From Apostichopus japonicus (Eukaryota > Echinodermata > Holothuroidea > Aspidochirotida > Stichopodidae): DNA of 64,000 nucleotides. Each line of letters starts with the position of its first letter. The stretch's first letter is position 1. Below are positions 31,737 through 46,700 of the stretch, in pieces. The DNA is taken from positions 1,904,501 to 1,968,500 of the forward strand of contig NC_092571.1 of assembly GCF_037975245.1 (NCBI RefSeq), given 5' to 3'. Position numbers and translations under genes: made by a program. The notes beneath the pieces were generated by a model. The model was not told the DNA's origin, did no database searches, and was given only the letters and a program-made list of their open reading frames with translations.

Positions 31737-34700
31737 GTAGGATTATTCGCACACATTACTTTGTTTAAATTATATTCTAAGAAAGAAAGCAAAAAATGCA
31801 CTTCATGTGTAAGATAACACACACAGAAGCGCCCGCCCGCAAATGTAATATTTCTAGGTTGCCTTTTTAATGAAAATATTTGTCTTAGTAATTCAACCTC
31901 CACCCTTCAGAAAGTTATACCGACTTAGTGAGAGGTTTTTTCTGCTTTATTTGTAATGTTTTGCAAGTGAACGAAAATGTTGGGGTGGGGTGGGGGAGTT
32001 GGGGGAGGGGGTACATGTGGTTTGGCGGTGTTGGGCGTGTGTGTGCGGGGAAGGGGGGTGGAAGACCACTGAAAACAAGTCCACATGAACCGTTAATGGA
32101 AGAACAATAAAATGTCCTGATTATTATGACATCAACTTTTAACTGGCTTCAATATAGTGAGATCATTACATGCCTAAACCGTCATTTTTTTTCTCTCTTT
32201 TTTTATTTCTCTTGCAACTATAACTTAACATAATATAGCACTCTAATGGTGACTTAGGGAAAATTCTTAGATGAAACTAAAAAGTATTTATTTTAGTACA
32301 TTCTGAAGTTGTAAAAAATTATACCAAGGGTACCAATATTTCCTCCAAACACTGCTTTTCATATTACACAACAAAATGTTTTTTTTTGTAATAGAAAATA
32401 GTCCCTCAGAAACAATAGTAACTTATTCTGCAGTGGAATTTCTTTCCTTTTTTTGCAGTTGAAAATAAATTTTCTTAACTAAAATTATAATCAAATTCAG
32501 CTCTCTGGCAATGTCCGCACCAAACAACACTGTCCTAATGTCTAGTACTATACCAATATCTATATTATTTAACAAAGTTTGGAGATGATTCCAAAGCCTA
32601 ACTGAGAGTGGGCAATAATAGAACAAATGTTCAATTGTCTCAACATACCTATGACAAAAAGTACAAGTATCATGAGTAATTGCTTACTGCAAGTACTTAT
32701 TGGACGGGATTATCCTCTGAAGCAGCCTATACTGAAACCACCTCAAATTAACATCACTAGAACACTTGAATGGCACTGAACAATAAAAAGACCAATCTTC
32801 CTCAGTAATATCGAAGGTACCACATCATTTCGTATAGGATTTCTGAATCAACTTCGATTCCTGTAGTAACTTGTTGTAAGTATCTTTCGAACGGAACATA
32901 CCGTTGTAAAGCATTTTGTTAAAGTAGCAATTGTTTGGAAAAGCAATATCCATATTCCCATCCAGAGCAGGTCCATTCCAAAAAGTTTTAATGGAGTTAA
33001 TAATACCATAATATTCTACAAAATTCGTGGAAACAAGATATTTTGGGATGAAATTGTCAAAACTATAAAACCTGCCATCAACTGTGACAAAATCGCAAAA
33101 AAACCCCGGATACCTTTGTCATACCAGCGCTTGTACTACACTGGACTGTTACCAATTTCAATCAGCCCATTATTCCAGAGAGGCAAAGTTAATATGGTCG
33201 CATCATCATCAATGGTAGATAGCTCATCTCGAATAAATATATATGTTATTTCGAAGAGATTTCTGCAAAAGGGGTTAGCAGATCTCAAACTAGCTAATTT
33301 TATATAGAAATCCCCATTGGTAAAAAACATGTCGGTGCAAATATTATATTTACGTAAATAACAAGAGCTGAAGCTGAAATGATCACTCTTCAGAAGACGA
33401 CCAAAAATGCTAATTTTGAGTGCCTCACAGTGTTTAGAAAAATCTATCTCATTCAACCCTCTATCTGCATAACTGAGCTTTAATTGTTTACGGCTTATAT
33501 GGTCTGGTTTATTTTTCCATACGAAACGGAAAAATAGAGAATTTACCCTATTTCTATACTCCAAGTCAGTCAGCGGAAGTGACATAATATAATAGTTGAA
33601 ACATGGTAACAAGAGATACTTAACAATTGTAATACGACCAAGAGCTGTAAGATAACGTTTTTCCCACAATTGTATCACATTTGAAACTTTATTCAATGCT
33701 TTATCGTAATTTTTTTTAACCATGCCCCCCAAATCTGTATTGAAAAAAACTCCTAAAAGAGTGAAATCTTCACCTGTGTTCCAACGAATAGCATACTTCT
33801 TATCAATTGGAATGGAAAGCCCTCTCAAACTACCCAGTCCTACTAAAAGGGACTTGTCCAAATTCAATTTGAGACCAGACAAATCTCTGAAATAGTCAAG
33901 TTGTACCATAACCCTATTGAAAGAAGTACTGTCACCATGCATGAAAAAAGGTTGTATCGTCTGCGTATTGAACAGTTTTGAAAATCTGTCCCCCAATATC
34001 AATACCACGAATAGAATCATCACTGTTAACGAGGCTATTCAAAAGTTCAGCAGAAAGAATAAATAGATAAGGGGACAGAGGGTCACCCTGCCTACAACCA
34101 CGCTCAATGGGAAATTATTCTGACAGAAAACCATTTACCAACACTGATGAGTAATTATCACTATAGAAAGTATCAAACCATCTAATAATAGACGGCCCAA
34201 AGTTAAAGAGATTAAGAACTTTTCTAATGAAAGTAACTGATATACTGTCAAAGGCCTTTTCAAAATCAACCCCAAACAAAATACCCGGTGTATTATCTAA
34301 CTCCAGGGAATGGATATCATACACTGTGCGAATACTGTCACCAATGTACCTACCACCAAGAAAGCCACTCTGGTCAGGAGAAATAATATTGGGCAATACC
34401 TTTTTCATACGATTAGCAATACATGAAGATGCAATTTTATAGGGAACATTCAACAGAGATATTGGTCTCCAATTATTTAAGTAATAACGTGGTTTGCCAC
34501 CTTTCGGAATTAGGGTAATTACACATGCTTTTGTGTCACAGAAAGATAGTCCCAAAAACATTTGAAAAATTCAACGGAGAAACCATCAGAACCTGGCGAC
34601 TTATTATTCTTCATATTCCTCAAAACTCCTGTAATTTCCTCATATGTCAGAGGCCCTTCTAGATCACTTGATTGATCAGTAGATAATTTCACAATTTTAT

Positions 34701-37700
34701 CTGAGAACTTCTCATGGAGATCTTCATTTCTTAAAAAAAGCATCATGACATCTATAAAGTTGGCGATAAAAATGGAACACATCCTTTCGAAATTGATCCT
34801 GGTCGTAAAAATCATGGTCATCTGCATCTTTCAAGTGACTAATAGTTCTACTGACCTTATTTCTCTTCTCTAAATTGAGAAAAAACTTAGAAGGCTTCTC
34901 TCCATATTCCACCCAATCAACCCTAGCTCTTACCATACACCCATGCAGTCTTTTTTCACGTAACTTCTCCAACTCACGATTCAACTGATCGATATAATTC
35001 TTTGTGTCCTTCTATCTCATTATGAAAAGGCTCAATACGATTAATTTCCTCAATAAGATATTTTTCTCTACTGTTTTGGACCTTCTTCTTATAGGAGGAA
35101 TAAGAAATTAATGCTCTCCTAATATTCAACAGCAGCATTTCAAAGAGAAGCTGATCATCAATAACTGAATATCCTTTCTTGGAATTGTATTTAAATTAGA
35201 GCGAATATATGGGAAGCATTCATACTGATCAATCGTTGAGTCAATCACATCATTGACTTTCTTCAAGTAACCTTCATCATCAAGCAAAGAATTATTGAAC
35301 TTCCAAATGCCCCTACCCATCCTAATTTCATTGAAGTTAAAAGATGTAGTAATTAAAGAATGATCAGTTCTATAACCTGCTGTGATAGATGACTTCAACA
35401 CCATGTTGAGTAAATCAGAAGAAATTAGGAAAAAATCTAATCGACTTTGCTTGACTGGATTTCTTTGACGCCAAGTAAACCTTCTCTCATTAGGATGCAA
35501 AACTCGCCACACATCAAACAATTCTAAATCACTCTGCATGTTTAATACTGCCTGTCTAGCTTTGGGATTATTAATATGAAGATAATTATAAGTATCAACT
35601 TCAGGATCAACAACGAGATTCCAGTCCCCAACAATAATAATATGAGGGGTATTAAATTCTCAATAACCTCCTGAGTGTTGTTTAAAAAAATTGGAGTATC
35701 GTTATTAGGCCCATAAAGGACCACGAGAGTGAATGTAAGTCCTGTAGTCTCAATGATTAATGCAATATAATTACCCTCATTATCAGAATGATGTCTACAA
35801 ACAGTAACATTTCCTGTTGACTTTATACAAACAGCGACCCCCCCTTGAATTAGTCGTCCCAGGTGAAATATAACAATCTCCATCCCATTCTGAGAGAATA
35901 CTATCAACCAAGTGTTCATCCCAATGAACGTCTTGTAAACAATAAATGTCACTTTTTACCTGTGTCAAGTAGTCAAAAACATCCTGTCTTTTATTTTTAT
36001 TATTAAGCCCCCGGCAATTAAGGGACGAAATGTTGAAACTATTCGCCATAAGAATACTTCATATTCACCACTCCAAGAAGCAACACATCATGCAAGAGAT
36101 TTTTTATAACAAAGATACAAACATAAAAAACAAAGAACAACACAGAACAAAGCACCGATACGGTGCTGAAAAACAAAGAAACAAAGAAACACATACGAAA
36201 AAAGATAGCACGATCATCCAACCAGGAACACACATCCCACTACAGCAGTTACCTCTATCAAAACCTCCATGATTCAAAACAGATACATGTAGACACTTCA
36301 GTCTGGGTCCATGTCTCTCTTTTATTTATTTTATGTCTACTCCTATCGGTCTTCACCATGACTATACAGGCTTCTACGGATCGCGGAACATAGGCGTATC
36401 TGACTCCGGCCCCTTGCCTAACTTCTGGTAGTTTCGCCCGAAGAGCTTTCCTAGCATCTCGATTTGCTGGACAAACATCATCGCTGATAAAAATCTTTGC
36501 CCCCCGATATGGCGTGTCCTTCAGTTTGCCTGGAGCTGCTTGGAGTATTTTATCCCTGTCAATAAGGTCACGGAAACGGACGTGGATCGGCCTCGGTTTC
36601 TCCTGTGATGGGTTCCTCGGGCCCCCAGGTGTACGGTGAACCCGTTCAAGGTTGATATTTGTGAAACCCATCAACCCGTGTAAAATATCATCTTTTACGA
36701 TCGTCTCACACGATTCGTTATTTGATTCAGAGACTCCAAAGATGATTAAATTTTGCCTTCTCGACCGGTTCTCCAAATCATCCAGCCTCTTTTGTGTGGA
36801 TTCCTCAAAGCTGGCTAGCTTACTTCCTAACCCTTCAAATTCCTCTCTCGTAGCTTTGCATTTCATAACTTCTTTCAATTCGACCACCTCTTTCTCCATG
36901 AACTCAACAGACTCGTTAATCTCCACCATTGCAGATTTCAGTGTTTTAAATTCGGACTGAATATCTGCCAGTTGGGTCGGAATTCCTTCCAAATTGGCCA
37001 GTTTTTCCATGAAAGTGTCCAACTTCTTATCTATTGTTGCATGCCTTGTTGCCATCTTACATTCGGACTAGCATCTGAACCTTAATTTGTGCAGGCAGTG
37101 GATGCACGATATAGGCCAGTAGTAAAGTACAGAAACACTTACTGTTCGACGGTAGAAAAACCTCCTTCAGGAAATCTTTTTTCGTAGCACTTTCGGAGGA
37201 ACCAAACAGTGATATTACGTTTCACCGCAGTCCAAATTTGTCCCAAATCAAAGGGATCACTTTGTAGAATAATCACAGAGAAACTTCAATCAACTTCTGA
37301 GCAGGTACCGAATGTTTAGTCTATATGGACGCGGCCATTTTGTTTGCCGATGTAGAACCTCAGACTATTGACTGCACTGAATAGTATAGGGAGGAGATGC
37401 GCGATATTGTCATTTGAGGATCTAGACGGTAATCCTTTCTTCAAAGAATACGACGTAGCAACGTGGGTAAAAGTGTTATGAATATGACGGTATTGTTAAC
37501 CTCATTCTTATTCATAGTCGGGTCTACTTTGGATCGACAAAATAGAGGTTGTTCTGATAGAAATCAGACGATTAGGGAGTGCATTCCCGTGCGCGTGTTT
37601 ACCTGGAGGCCATCTTTTCTCTTCCTAAATGTTAAATCTAAACCGTCATTTTAATTCAACAGAATATCACAGTGGAGAACTAAATGTTCTGTAAGGTAGC

Positions 37701-40700
37701 AGGGTATCAAAAATCATATGCAAAGAATGCACATACAAAATAACAATCCACAGAATTGAACAAAACCAAGCATTTGTTATTTTTTTCGTTGTTCTTCTAT
37801 TTAGGGCAGTGTGACGTTTTGCTTGCTTGCATCGTCAGTAGTGGCTTGTATATCCGGATCTTTTCAATTCGGTTATCAACTTGGAGTCCTCACGGGACCG
37901 TCAGATGTAAGTCATATTTAATATGCATGACACCAAAAATATGTAACGAAAAACTTCTTCTGAAATGAGAGCAAGGCTGGGCTTTATATGTCATGTCATG
38001 TCATGGGGCCGCCATGTTGCCAATCTATATTTATTCAATGGAAGGTGAAACCTTTTGCTTTTCTCTGGTTTTTCTTTCATAATATTTTAAGATGGCGGTA
38101 AAACAGCGTAGACACGGATCTAATGCCAGAATTATGAAACTTCTATAGTTTAGATTCCATGTTTGCTTTGCCAATCTATAAATCATAATAAAAAAATGTA
38201 ACAATTACTGTACAGCATATTTAGCTCAATTATATAATATGTAGACTTGTTACGTTAGAATGCGAGAGGTCTCGATAATTAATTTTTAACGAGAGACAAG
38301 CCTGGTTCGTTTTTGAGAGGAACACAGACAAATTGACGAGTCTAGAGAACGTAAACTATATCGAACAATGGAGTTTGAACCAACAACAACAAGTGGTAAT
38401 TACAAATATATAGAAAATTACTCACAAACTTAACAAGATAGGATACACTTTAAAACACGCTGGTCTCTTCCAACGGCGATATCCCTCAGCGGCCACGACC
38501 TTGATGACGACGATTCTCGGTCCGTTGTACCGCGTAATTCACTGGACCTCGACGAAGTTTCTCGCGATCCCAGAAACAGCAGTCACCTTCTTTCCGGCGA
38601 TGCTCCAAAGTAGAAGACGGACTTCCAGCCACAATCAAGTGAAGCGCAAGTCGAACTTCTCGCCGACTAAATCTTAGCAGAGTCAGTCCAAATTCAGCTT
38701 TATAGCCACCAACTCCTGGCGTAACGAACTTCCTCAACGGAGACAGAAATTCTTCACCTTCTCCGAAATAAAGACTGGAACATTGTAGTTTCACAGCAAA
38801 GTCCTCTTCAAACTTCTGAATGGAAGTGTACAATCGATCTTGGTATCGATATCTCAATCCCTCAGAAACTACTGGCAGTTGAGCACTGATGATATATAGT
38901 AGAATGGTATAATATGTGTCGTCGCTTGTATTCGTTCAGAAACTGAGAAACTTTCCGATCTGGGGCGGGTTTTTATACGATTCGCCATGTCAAGTAATCA
39001 TCTAGATCTTTCTCGATACACCTGAGTAACAATTCGACCCAGTTTCCCCGTTCCCGGAAGTCCTTTGCATATCTCGCGAACATTCCAGAGAATCCACGAA
39101 GATGCGTGTACAGCGTACAACGGGATTTCACGTAAACCGACGGGAACTGAAATCAGCGTGCCATCATAAGGAATATACCAGAACAATCGTGTATTGCTCG
39201 TTACATAAATAACATTCTGACACGGTAACCCGACCTAATTACTCAAATATTGATTTGTCACCTAGGCCATTTCAAATACTTTCTATATTATAACATTAGG
39301 TTCCTCACTAGCAGTGACTAGCGTTAGGCTACAATGGGCCCTCGTAACAGACTACGCTTGCTTAAGTCTTCAGTTTGTGTGTGAAGCAACATTAAAATGA
39401 GGATATCGCCAGATAGAAATTATACTTTTATTAGCATTTTGTTAGGGAAGTTGCTTATCACAGATAGGACTATCTCTATCATATCATACTGAACAAAAAT
39501 GAAACGTTTCTTGTTGAAACTGTATTGACAAAACGAACAAAATAATAGGAAACATTTATATGTGATCTTAAGTCTTTATGTTAATACACACGCTGGTTAT
39601 CACATAGTGATATATAATATTCTACAAGTCATGGCATTAAAAGCAGAAGTCATTATGTCATTATTAAATATCATTTCAAGAGAAATACTTGTGAATAAAG
39701 TCAATTTTGGCAAGCATTATGTGGCAATGTGGAGATTGCATTATAACCGAAGTGTTGCTTGTTGTTATTTGCCAACAGCAAAAAGTATCCCATAAGGACA
39801 TGTAGAATTCGGTCATTATGTGATAAAGACTTTTTTTATTCACATAATCATTTAGAATCAGGGTTTTACCCCGTTTTTGTCCGTTTTGGCGTTCTATATA
39901 TTATTGAACTTGCTGTTCTTTGCGTTATGTTTCAACTTCGCCAAATTCCAAACAAGATATTTCATGTTCACCTACAGTTAGATACTATAATCCAAGAGAC
40001 ATTTGGGCATATAACATTGTACTATGTTCTGTAATTGACTAGTGATCAACTGTTTAATTTTGGAAAGGAAATGTAGTGTATACCTTTTCAATCTCGAGTT
40101 CAAGGGCGGCGGAACCGGGGGGCACAGGGGGCACGTGCCCCCCATTTTTCCTCAGGTTAAAAATGTGCCCTTTTTCTACATACAAATTGAGGTGTCTCAA
40201 GTTAGCAAGAGGCCAGGGAACTAGGATGAACACTCGGGAAGGGCCGTTTCCGGCCATCTGAGGGGTTTGTAAAACCAAAAATTTTCTCGTACGCTCCGCG
40301 CCAACCGATGGTGGCGCTCCGCTCAGATAGTCGTGCATACAACTTTGCAAATCCTGGCTACGCCCCTGACTTTTAATGAATTTCTGTGGGTCAAACTCAA
40401 AGCTATTTCGAATGGAAAAAATGGATAAGATATTAACAAGAAATAAACTCTAATTCGGAAGATTCCTACATTAGCAACTAGCATGATTTCACCTCATTTT
40501 GTCTCAAAAAGAAAGCTTGTTCCTTGTTTCACAATTTGCACATTGGATATTGCAGTGCTAGTATACATATTTTATTTGAGGGGGGGGGGGGGGGGTGTTG
40601 ATGGAGTGATGTGTATACGCAAATAAGATAATACAATAAGAGTTATAAAGGGTACTAAATATAAGGCTGCATCAGTCCAATCGAATTTCTGCAAAGTGCC

Positions 40701-43700
40701 CTTTGATGTCGGTGCCCCCCCCCCCCCCAGATTAAAAGTGCTTCCGCCTCCCTTGCTCGAGTTCGTCATGTGATTTCAAATCATGGTCTTTTTTTTGACA
40801 AACTATTTAACATATGTATGAAATGCCATCTTAGGTGCGCTGGTAGAGAACTATTGTAACTTTTTACATATTGTTATTTTTGTAATACGATATAGCTTCA
40901 ATAAAAATTTGCATATATGCATAACAACAGATTGTTTGATTGTTTTCATAAAAATAGCTTCACACAATCGTGTTAGATTTAAACTTACAACTTCATATCA
41001 AGTATAGACAGAAACAGAATTTCTTGCAAGAAACGTTTCCTTTCTGCTATGTCTTTTTTATTATCTTGAAGCGTATACGGAATTTTTACAACGAGTCTCA
41101 AGTAGATAGGAGAGATGAACCACTAAGTGAAACTGCCAGCTTATGGCTCTGGTCTTCGACTGTTTCCGTCTTTTGCATAGGAGGCGCTCTTGGAGCATTG
41201 TCGTCTAGTTATTTAGCCGACTTTCTTGGGAGGTAAAGTCTTACACATTATTTAAATAGTTGACTTTCTTTGGAGGTAAAGCATTACGAACTATTTATAT
41301 ATATATATATATATAGTTGATATTCGTGGGAGGTAAAAGTCTTACATATTTATATAGCTGACTTTCTTGGGAGGTAGAGCCCTTAAAAATGGCATTTATA
41401 GCCAACTTTGTTGGGAGATAGAGCATTACGAAATATTTATATAAATAGCTGATATTCATGGGAGGTAAAAGTCTTACACAATATTTATATAGCTGACTTT
41501 CTTGGGAGGTAAAGCATTACGAAATATTTATATATATATATATATAGCTGATATTCGTGGGAGGTAAGGTCTTACACAATATTTATATGGCAGACTTTCT
41601 TGGGAGGTAAAGCATTACGAAATATTTATATACATGATATTCGTGGGAGGTTAATTCGTACACAATATTTATATAGCTGACTTACGTGGGAGGTAAAGCC
41701 CTTAAACGTGACATTTTATTTAGCCGACTTTCTTGTATGGTAAAGGATATAACGAAATATTTATATATATAGCTGATATTCGTGGAAGGTAAAGTCTTAC
41801 ACAATATTTATATAGCTGACTTTCTTGGGAGGTAAAAGCATTCCGAAATATTTATATATATAGCTGATATTCGTGGGAGGTAAGGTCTTACACAATATTT
41901 ATATAGCTGACTTTCTTGGGACCGAGGTAAAGCCCTTAAAACACAACATTTATTTAGTAGTCTTTTCTTGTGAGGTAAAGCATTTTCATCAAGCTTAAGA
42001 AGTTATTGCCTGGAACAAAATAGGAGTTACTGACGTCGGGAAGGCAAGTTTGTGTTTTTAAACAACTGAGCTATCCATTCCTAAGTTAGTGGCCCTATTA
42101 ACCATGGATAATTCGGTGACAAAGTGTTGGGTGTGCGGCAGTCAGAATTCAAAGTACCTCATATGGTCAAAGTAGGGTCCATGGATCATAGACTCCCCCC
42201 TCCCCTCCCACAAAAACTGCACAAATTGGGCAAAATTGGAATGTTTGAAATTGAAAATACCTCGCTGGTAACGTATAGTAATATAACCTTCCAGCTGAGA
42301 TTTTTTAAACAATATGGACACAATGACCAATAGCCACAAAATAACCAATAGTGACTACATAACCAAAAGTGACAAAATATATTATCCAACAGGGACAAAA
42401 TAGCCAACAGGGACAACAATGAATAATAGGGTCACAATACACAATATATTATATAGGAACTCAATACACCTTACGAACACAATAAACAATAGGGATTCAA
42501 TAAAACAATAGTAACTATAAATAATGGACTATTCGCGCATCTGCTTGAACTCACCTAGTGATATAAAAGGCAGAAAAACGTAACCAAAACTCCTACTTTA
42601 ATAGTCAGTGACTATATACAACAACTTGCTGGGATTATGTTACCGCGTAATGGAGTACTCATATTATTTATGTTGTAGCCTATGTTTAACTAAGAGAGGG
42701 GGGAAACACATAAGCTGGAAATATGAAAAATATTCAAGGCAATTAGTATTGTTACAATGTATGCTAACACATGATGTGCAAACCACAAAACACAATTTAC
42801 TGTAATCTTGTTAACTGTCTTATTCATAACGGGAACAGGGTCTCAACTATACGAGGGTTGATAGTACTTCTATAACCCCTTAACACCCTTTAGCAAACAC
42901 ATTGACATAAGAATCAATCTTTTTTGTTTTTCAGGAAAGGGACAATGCTTTTCTCCAATTTGATCTCCATTTTTGGAGCTTTATTTATGGGCCTTAGTTA
43001 CACAATCAATTACTATGAGATGGTTATTGTAGGAAGGTTTGTGATTGGTTTGTACGGTGGTAAGTTTATTTCAATATTAGTATTATGTTCACAAGGGTAC
43101 TTATCATATGTGTACCAATTTTGTTTTGTACACATCTTAATTTTTTTTTTTTCGTAGCTTATAAGTACTTTGTGTTATATCTATAAACATGCCGGCACAT
43201 GGTGTAATATTTATAAAATCAACGCGGCTTCAAACTTGTTTTTTGTTGTTGCTTAGACATTGGCTATCAAGTTCAAATTGGTTCATATAGGTATGTTGCA
43301 AACTACATCTTAACCGTATGGTTCATATTACTATACTGTGGTATGTGGATGACGAAGTGTCTCAGACATATCGATCATTTTAACCGAACTTTGGGATTTC
43401 CTACTTGTGCTTTCAGTTTTTTGTAGCAAGCATTTTCATATTTGATATTATACAACACCTAATTGTATTCTGGTCATTTGATTGGTCAATTGCTCGTTGA
43501 TTGCATGAAAAATCCGCTCTATTCCACTCTATGAAATAGAACCATGGGTTATACTTTTTTGGTAGCACTTTTTCCAATGGTAAGAGAGCAGAGAAACCTG
43601 TCTGTTCAAAACAATCTGTTGCATGAGTGCATTTAACCCATCTTAATATATGTTGTATAAAACAAATAATGGTTTCCATTCGTGCAATAGTGCTGCGCCT

Positions 43701-46700
43701 CGTTGAATGGAACATTCCATCTTTCAACTCATGAAATATTTGCACTATTGCACGCATAACCATTCAATATTTGTATATTATACAACACCTAATTATATTC
43801 TGGTCATTTGATTGGTCAATTGCTCGTTGATTGCATGAAAAATCCGCTCTATTCCACTCTATGAAATAGAACCATGGGTTATACTTTTTTGGTAGCACTT
43901 TTTCCAATGGTAAGAAAGCAGAGAAACCTGTCTGTTCAAAACAATCTGTTGCATGAGTGCATTTAACCCATCTTAATATATGTTGTATAAAACAAATAAT
44001 GGTTTCCATTCGTGCAACAGTGCTGCGCCTCGTTGAATGGAACATTCCATCTTTCAACTCATGAAATATTTGCACTATTGCACTCATAACCATTCAATAT
44101 TTGTATATTATACAACACCTAATTATATTCTGGTCATTTGATTGGTCAATTGCTCGTTGATTGCATGAAAAATCCGCTCTATTCCACTCTATGAAATAGA
44201 ACCATGGGTTATACTTTTTTGGTAGCACTTTTTCCAATGGTAAGAAAGCAGAGAAACCTGTCTGTTCAAAACAATCTGTTGCATGAGTGCATTTAACCCA
44301 TCTTAATATATGTTGTATAAAACAAATAATGGTTTCCATTCGTGCAACAGTGCTGCGCCTCGTTGAATGGAACATTCCATCTTTCAACTCATGAAATATT
44401 TGCACTATTGCACTCATAACCATTCAATATTTGTATAATGTATCATCTTCGTAGGTTTAAGTATCACCATTGTTCCGATCTACCTCATCGAGATATCTCC
44501 TGCCAATCTACGTGGAGGGATTGCTATAATACACCAGGTTATCCTGAATTGTGGTTTACTTATTGCACAGGTATGCATGGGTTTAACACAAAATGACATA
44601 TAACTTAATGATTTCTGTGACATCTTACAGAGGAATATGAGCTTAAAACTGCATTCATTTCCTATACACACATGCGTGACGTTAACGAAATTTCCAATTA
44701 CCTTTACGTAACTTGCCAAGTTTGAGGATTTCATTTCTGTCACATGTTACACATGTTTCGAACACAAAGTAGTAATTACTGATGCACGGTTGTGGGACAT
44801 GAACAGTAGTTGCTGTACCGACCATTAAGTGCGAGTTCTTTAATACGCGATTCTAAAAGGAAATCTTATCTAGTCGTTTATGGTATAAGTAGGTCTATGA
44901 ATATTTACCCGAACATGTCCTTTCTTCGTTCTCGGCATGACGAAGTGGCGTAATTTAAAGAGAAGTGTGAACTGGAATCAAGCGGTACCGTAGCTCCTTG
45001 ACTTCAAACACATAGCTGGTACAGTAACTACTGGTGCCACCTGTAACATATATTACTACAGACTGTACATGTCCTACAACCGTGCAATCAGTAATTACTA
45101 TACTTTGTGTTCGTAACACGGTAACACGTGTTACAGGTGGCACCAGTAGTTACTGTACTAGCTATGAGTTTTGGCTGGCATACAACAACGCATTCACGTT
45201 TGCCACAAATGACGTCACTGACTATATGTGTAAAAAGAATTGGAATGACGCCAACTATTCAACTATTTACACATACACACATTATGGTCAGTGAAATCAT
45301 CTGTGGGGAATATAATTTGCTGTCGTCTCCAAAAGCGGCCCAAGCATGTATGGTATAATTTTGATTAATTAAATACTGAACTTATTACCTAACAATGTAT
45401 TAATTGTTAAGAAAGTATAACGTTTCATGCATGACGATGAAAGTATCATTCCGCCCGCGAGAGTTGGATATTTTAATTACTCCGCAGATTCTTGGTATTT
45501 ACGTATTTGACTCCGAGGAAGGTTGGCCTATCCTTGTCTCCTTAACTGCGGTACCTAGTATCATTCAACTATTCATACTTCCATTTTGTCCCGAGAGTCC
45601 AAGATGGCTTTTTATTAAGGAAGAAGAAGACAAATGTAGACAAGGTGAGATCTAAAATATACAATTTCAAATAGACCACCCCCTTACTGCAGTAATAAAT
45701 GTGTGTGATTTGTTAAGGGGCGAGGACGGGAGCGGCCCGGAGCGGGTGGGGTGCATGGTGGCAATTTCCAGTGGTTTCATTTGTGAAATATAACATAAAC
45801 CACAACTTGGCTATAGTTCAAATCAGAAGAATCTAAATTAGAGCAAATATTAAATTATAATTTTCCTAGTGTTGGTCAGAAATAAAGTAAAGATGTGTTT
45901 TTTTTTTCCAAAAATATTGTGATTAGCGTTAACGAGACTCCGTGGCACACATAATGTTGTCGAGGAAATGGATGAAATAAAAGAAGAAGCAATCAAACAA
46001 CGACAAAGCGAGAAAGTCGGTTTATGGGATGTTCTGATGATAAGAAACCCGGATTGGAAGAAACCTCTCATTATCTCGGTTTGTGTGCATGCTGGACAAC
46101 AGTTGACTGGTATCAATGCGGTAAGACTATATAACTTGTAAACCCTCCAAAAATGAGGAAGGTGTAGAAAATAACACCAAAAGGAAATAAGTAAATATTG
46201 AATTGTAGGCAAGATAAAAGTTGTTGGAGGTAGGGGAAGGGGGAGGGAGTGGAGCGGAGGAACCTTTCATTCCCATTTGCACCAGGCACCGTCATGCAAC
46301 ATGGTTGGTGGGAGTGGGAGTGGGTGTGGGGTTTCTATTGTCAATAGTAACTCTATACAAAACAATATGTAGTTTGGTATGGCTCAATGATGATGTATTT
46401 CGATAACCGTTGTTCATGATATGTTACATGTTTGAACGAAAAGTCCCGCCCTTGAAATTGCAATATTAACTGGTGTAAAGTAAGTCACAACACTAAATGA
46501 TTACATGTTATCCAGCGACTGGATGAGTGTATCCTGTATTCAATTGAATAAAAACATGTTCTGTTGATTTGGCCAGCACAATCGAGTGTGGGGGGAAGGT
46601 TGCAACACACGAGAACATTAAATTTGGCAGAAGACCATGTATTCTAAATTGCAGCTATACATGAATTTTGAGCAACGAAATGGTTATAACAATATATAGA

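Larger units (their letters stand above)
32189..37637 (-). mobile_element. Near full-length L1/Tx1-type LINE with 15-bp target duplication
   Basis: The 5.4-kb element lies in intron 1 of gene B, antisense to the gene. CTAAACCGTCATTTT occurs at both borders (32174-32188 and 37638-37652), and the gene C intron has a single uninterrupted counterpart near 61447-61470. On the minus strand it has a 5' leader (37637-37056), ORF1, an intergenic part of about 200 bp, ORF2 and an A-rich 3' tail (about 32189-32215). The layout and ORF1 type fit the L1/Tx1 group. ORF2 is frameshifted, so this copy is dead, yet the borders are well preserved. Confidence 0.9.
25499..42640 (+). repeat. Left copy of a segmental duplication (gene B 5' half)
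   Basis: From CTCGTAGGGAT at 25499 the sequence matches 57525 onward, in the same orientation, through the promoter, exons 1-3, the splice-donor array and on to the window end (equivalent to about 42640). This copy is about 17 kb against 6.5 kb on the right because of extra DNA here: 27160-28355, two LINEs (29136-31052, 32189-37637) and most of intron 2 (about 38025-40860). The right copy carries its own TTAA-flanked insertion. Confidence 0.9.

Noticed and set aside
37463-37654. 63-codon + strand frame ahead of gene B exon 2
   Set aside because: It lies in the 5' leader of the antisense LINE and overlaps the target-duplication copy; it is not part of the transporter gene.
43413-44423. Three minus-strand proteins of 109-116 residues
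   Set aside because: They are the 330-bp repeat read in a frame kept open by its length; differences between units are mostly non-synonymous and no family is recognised.
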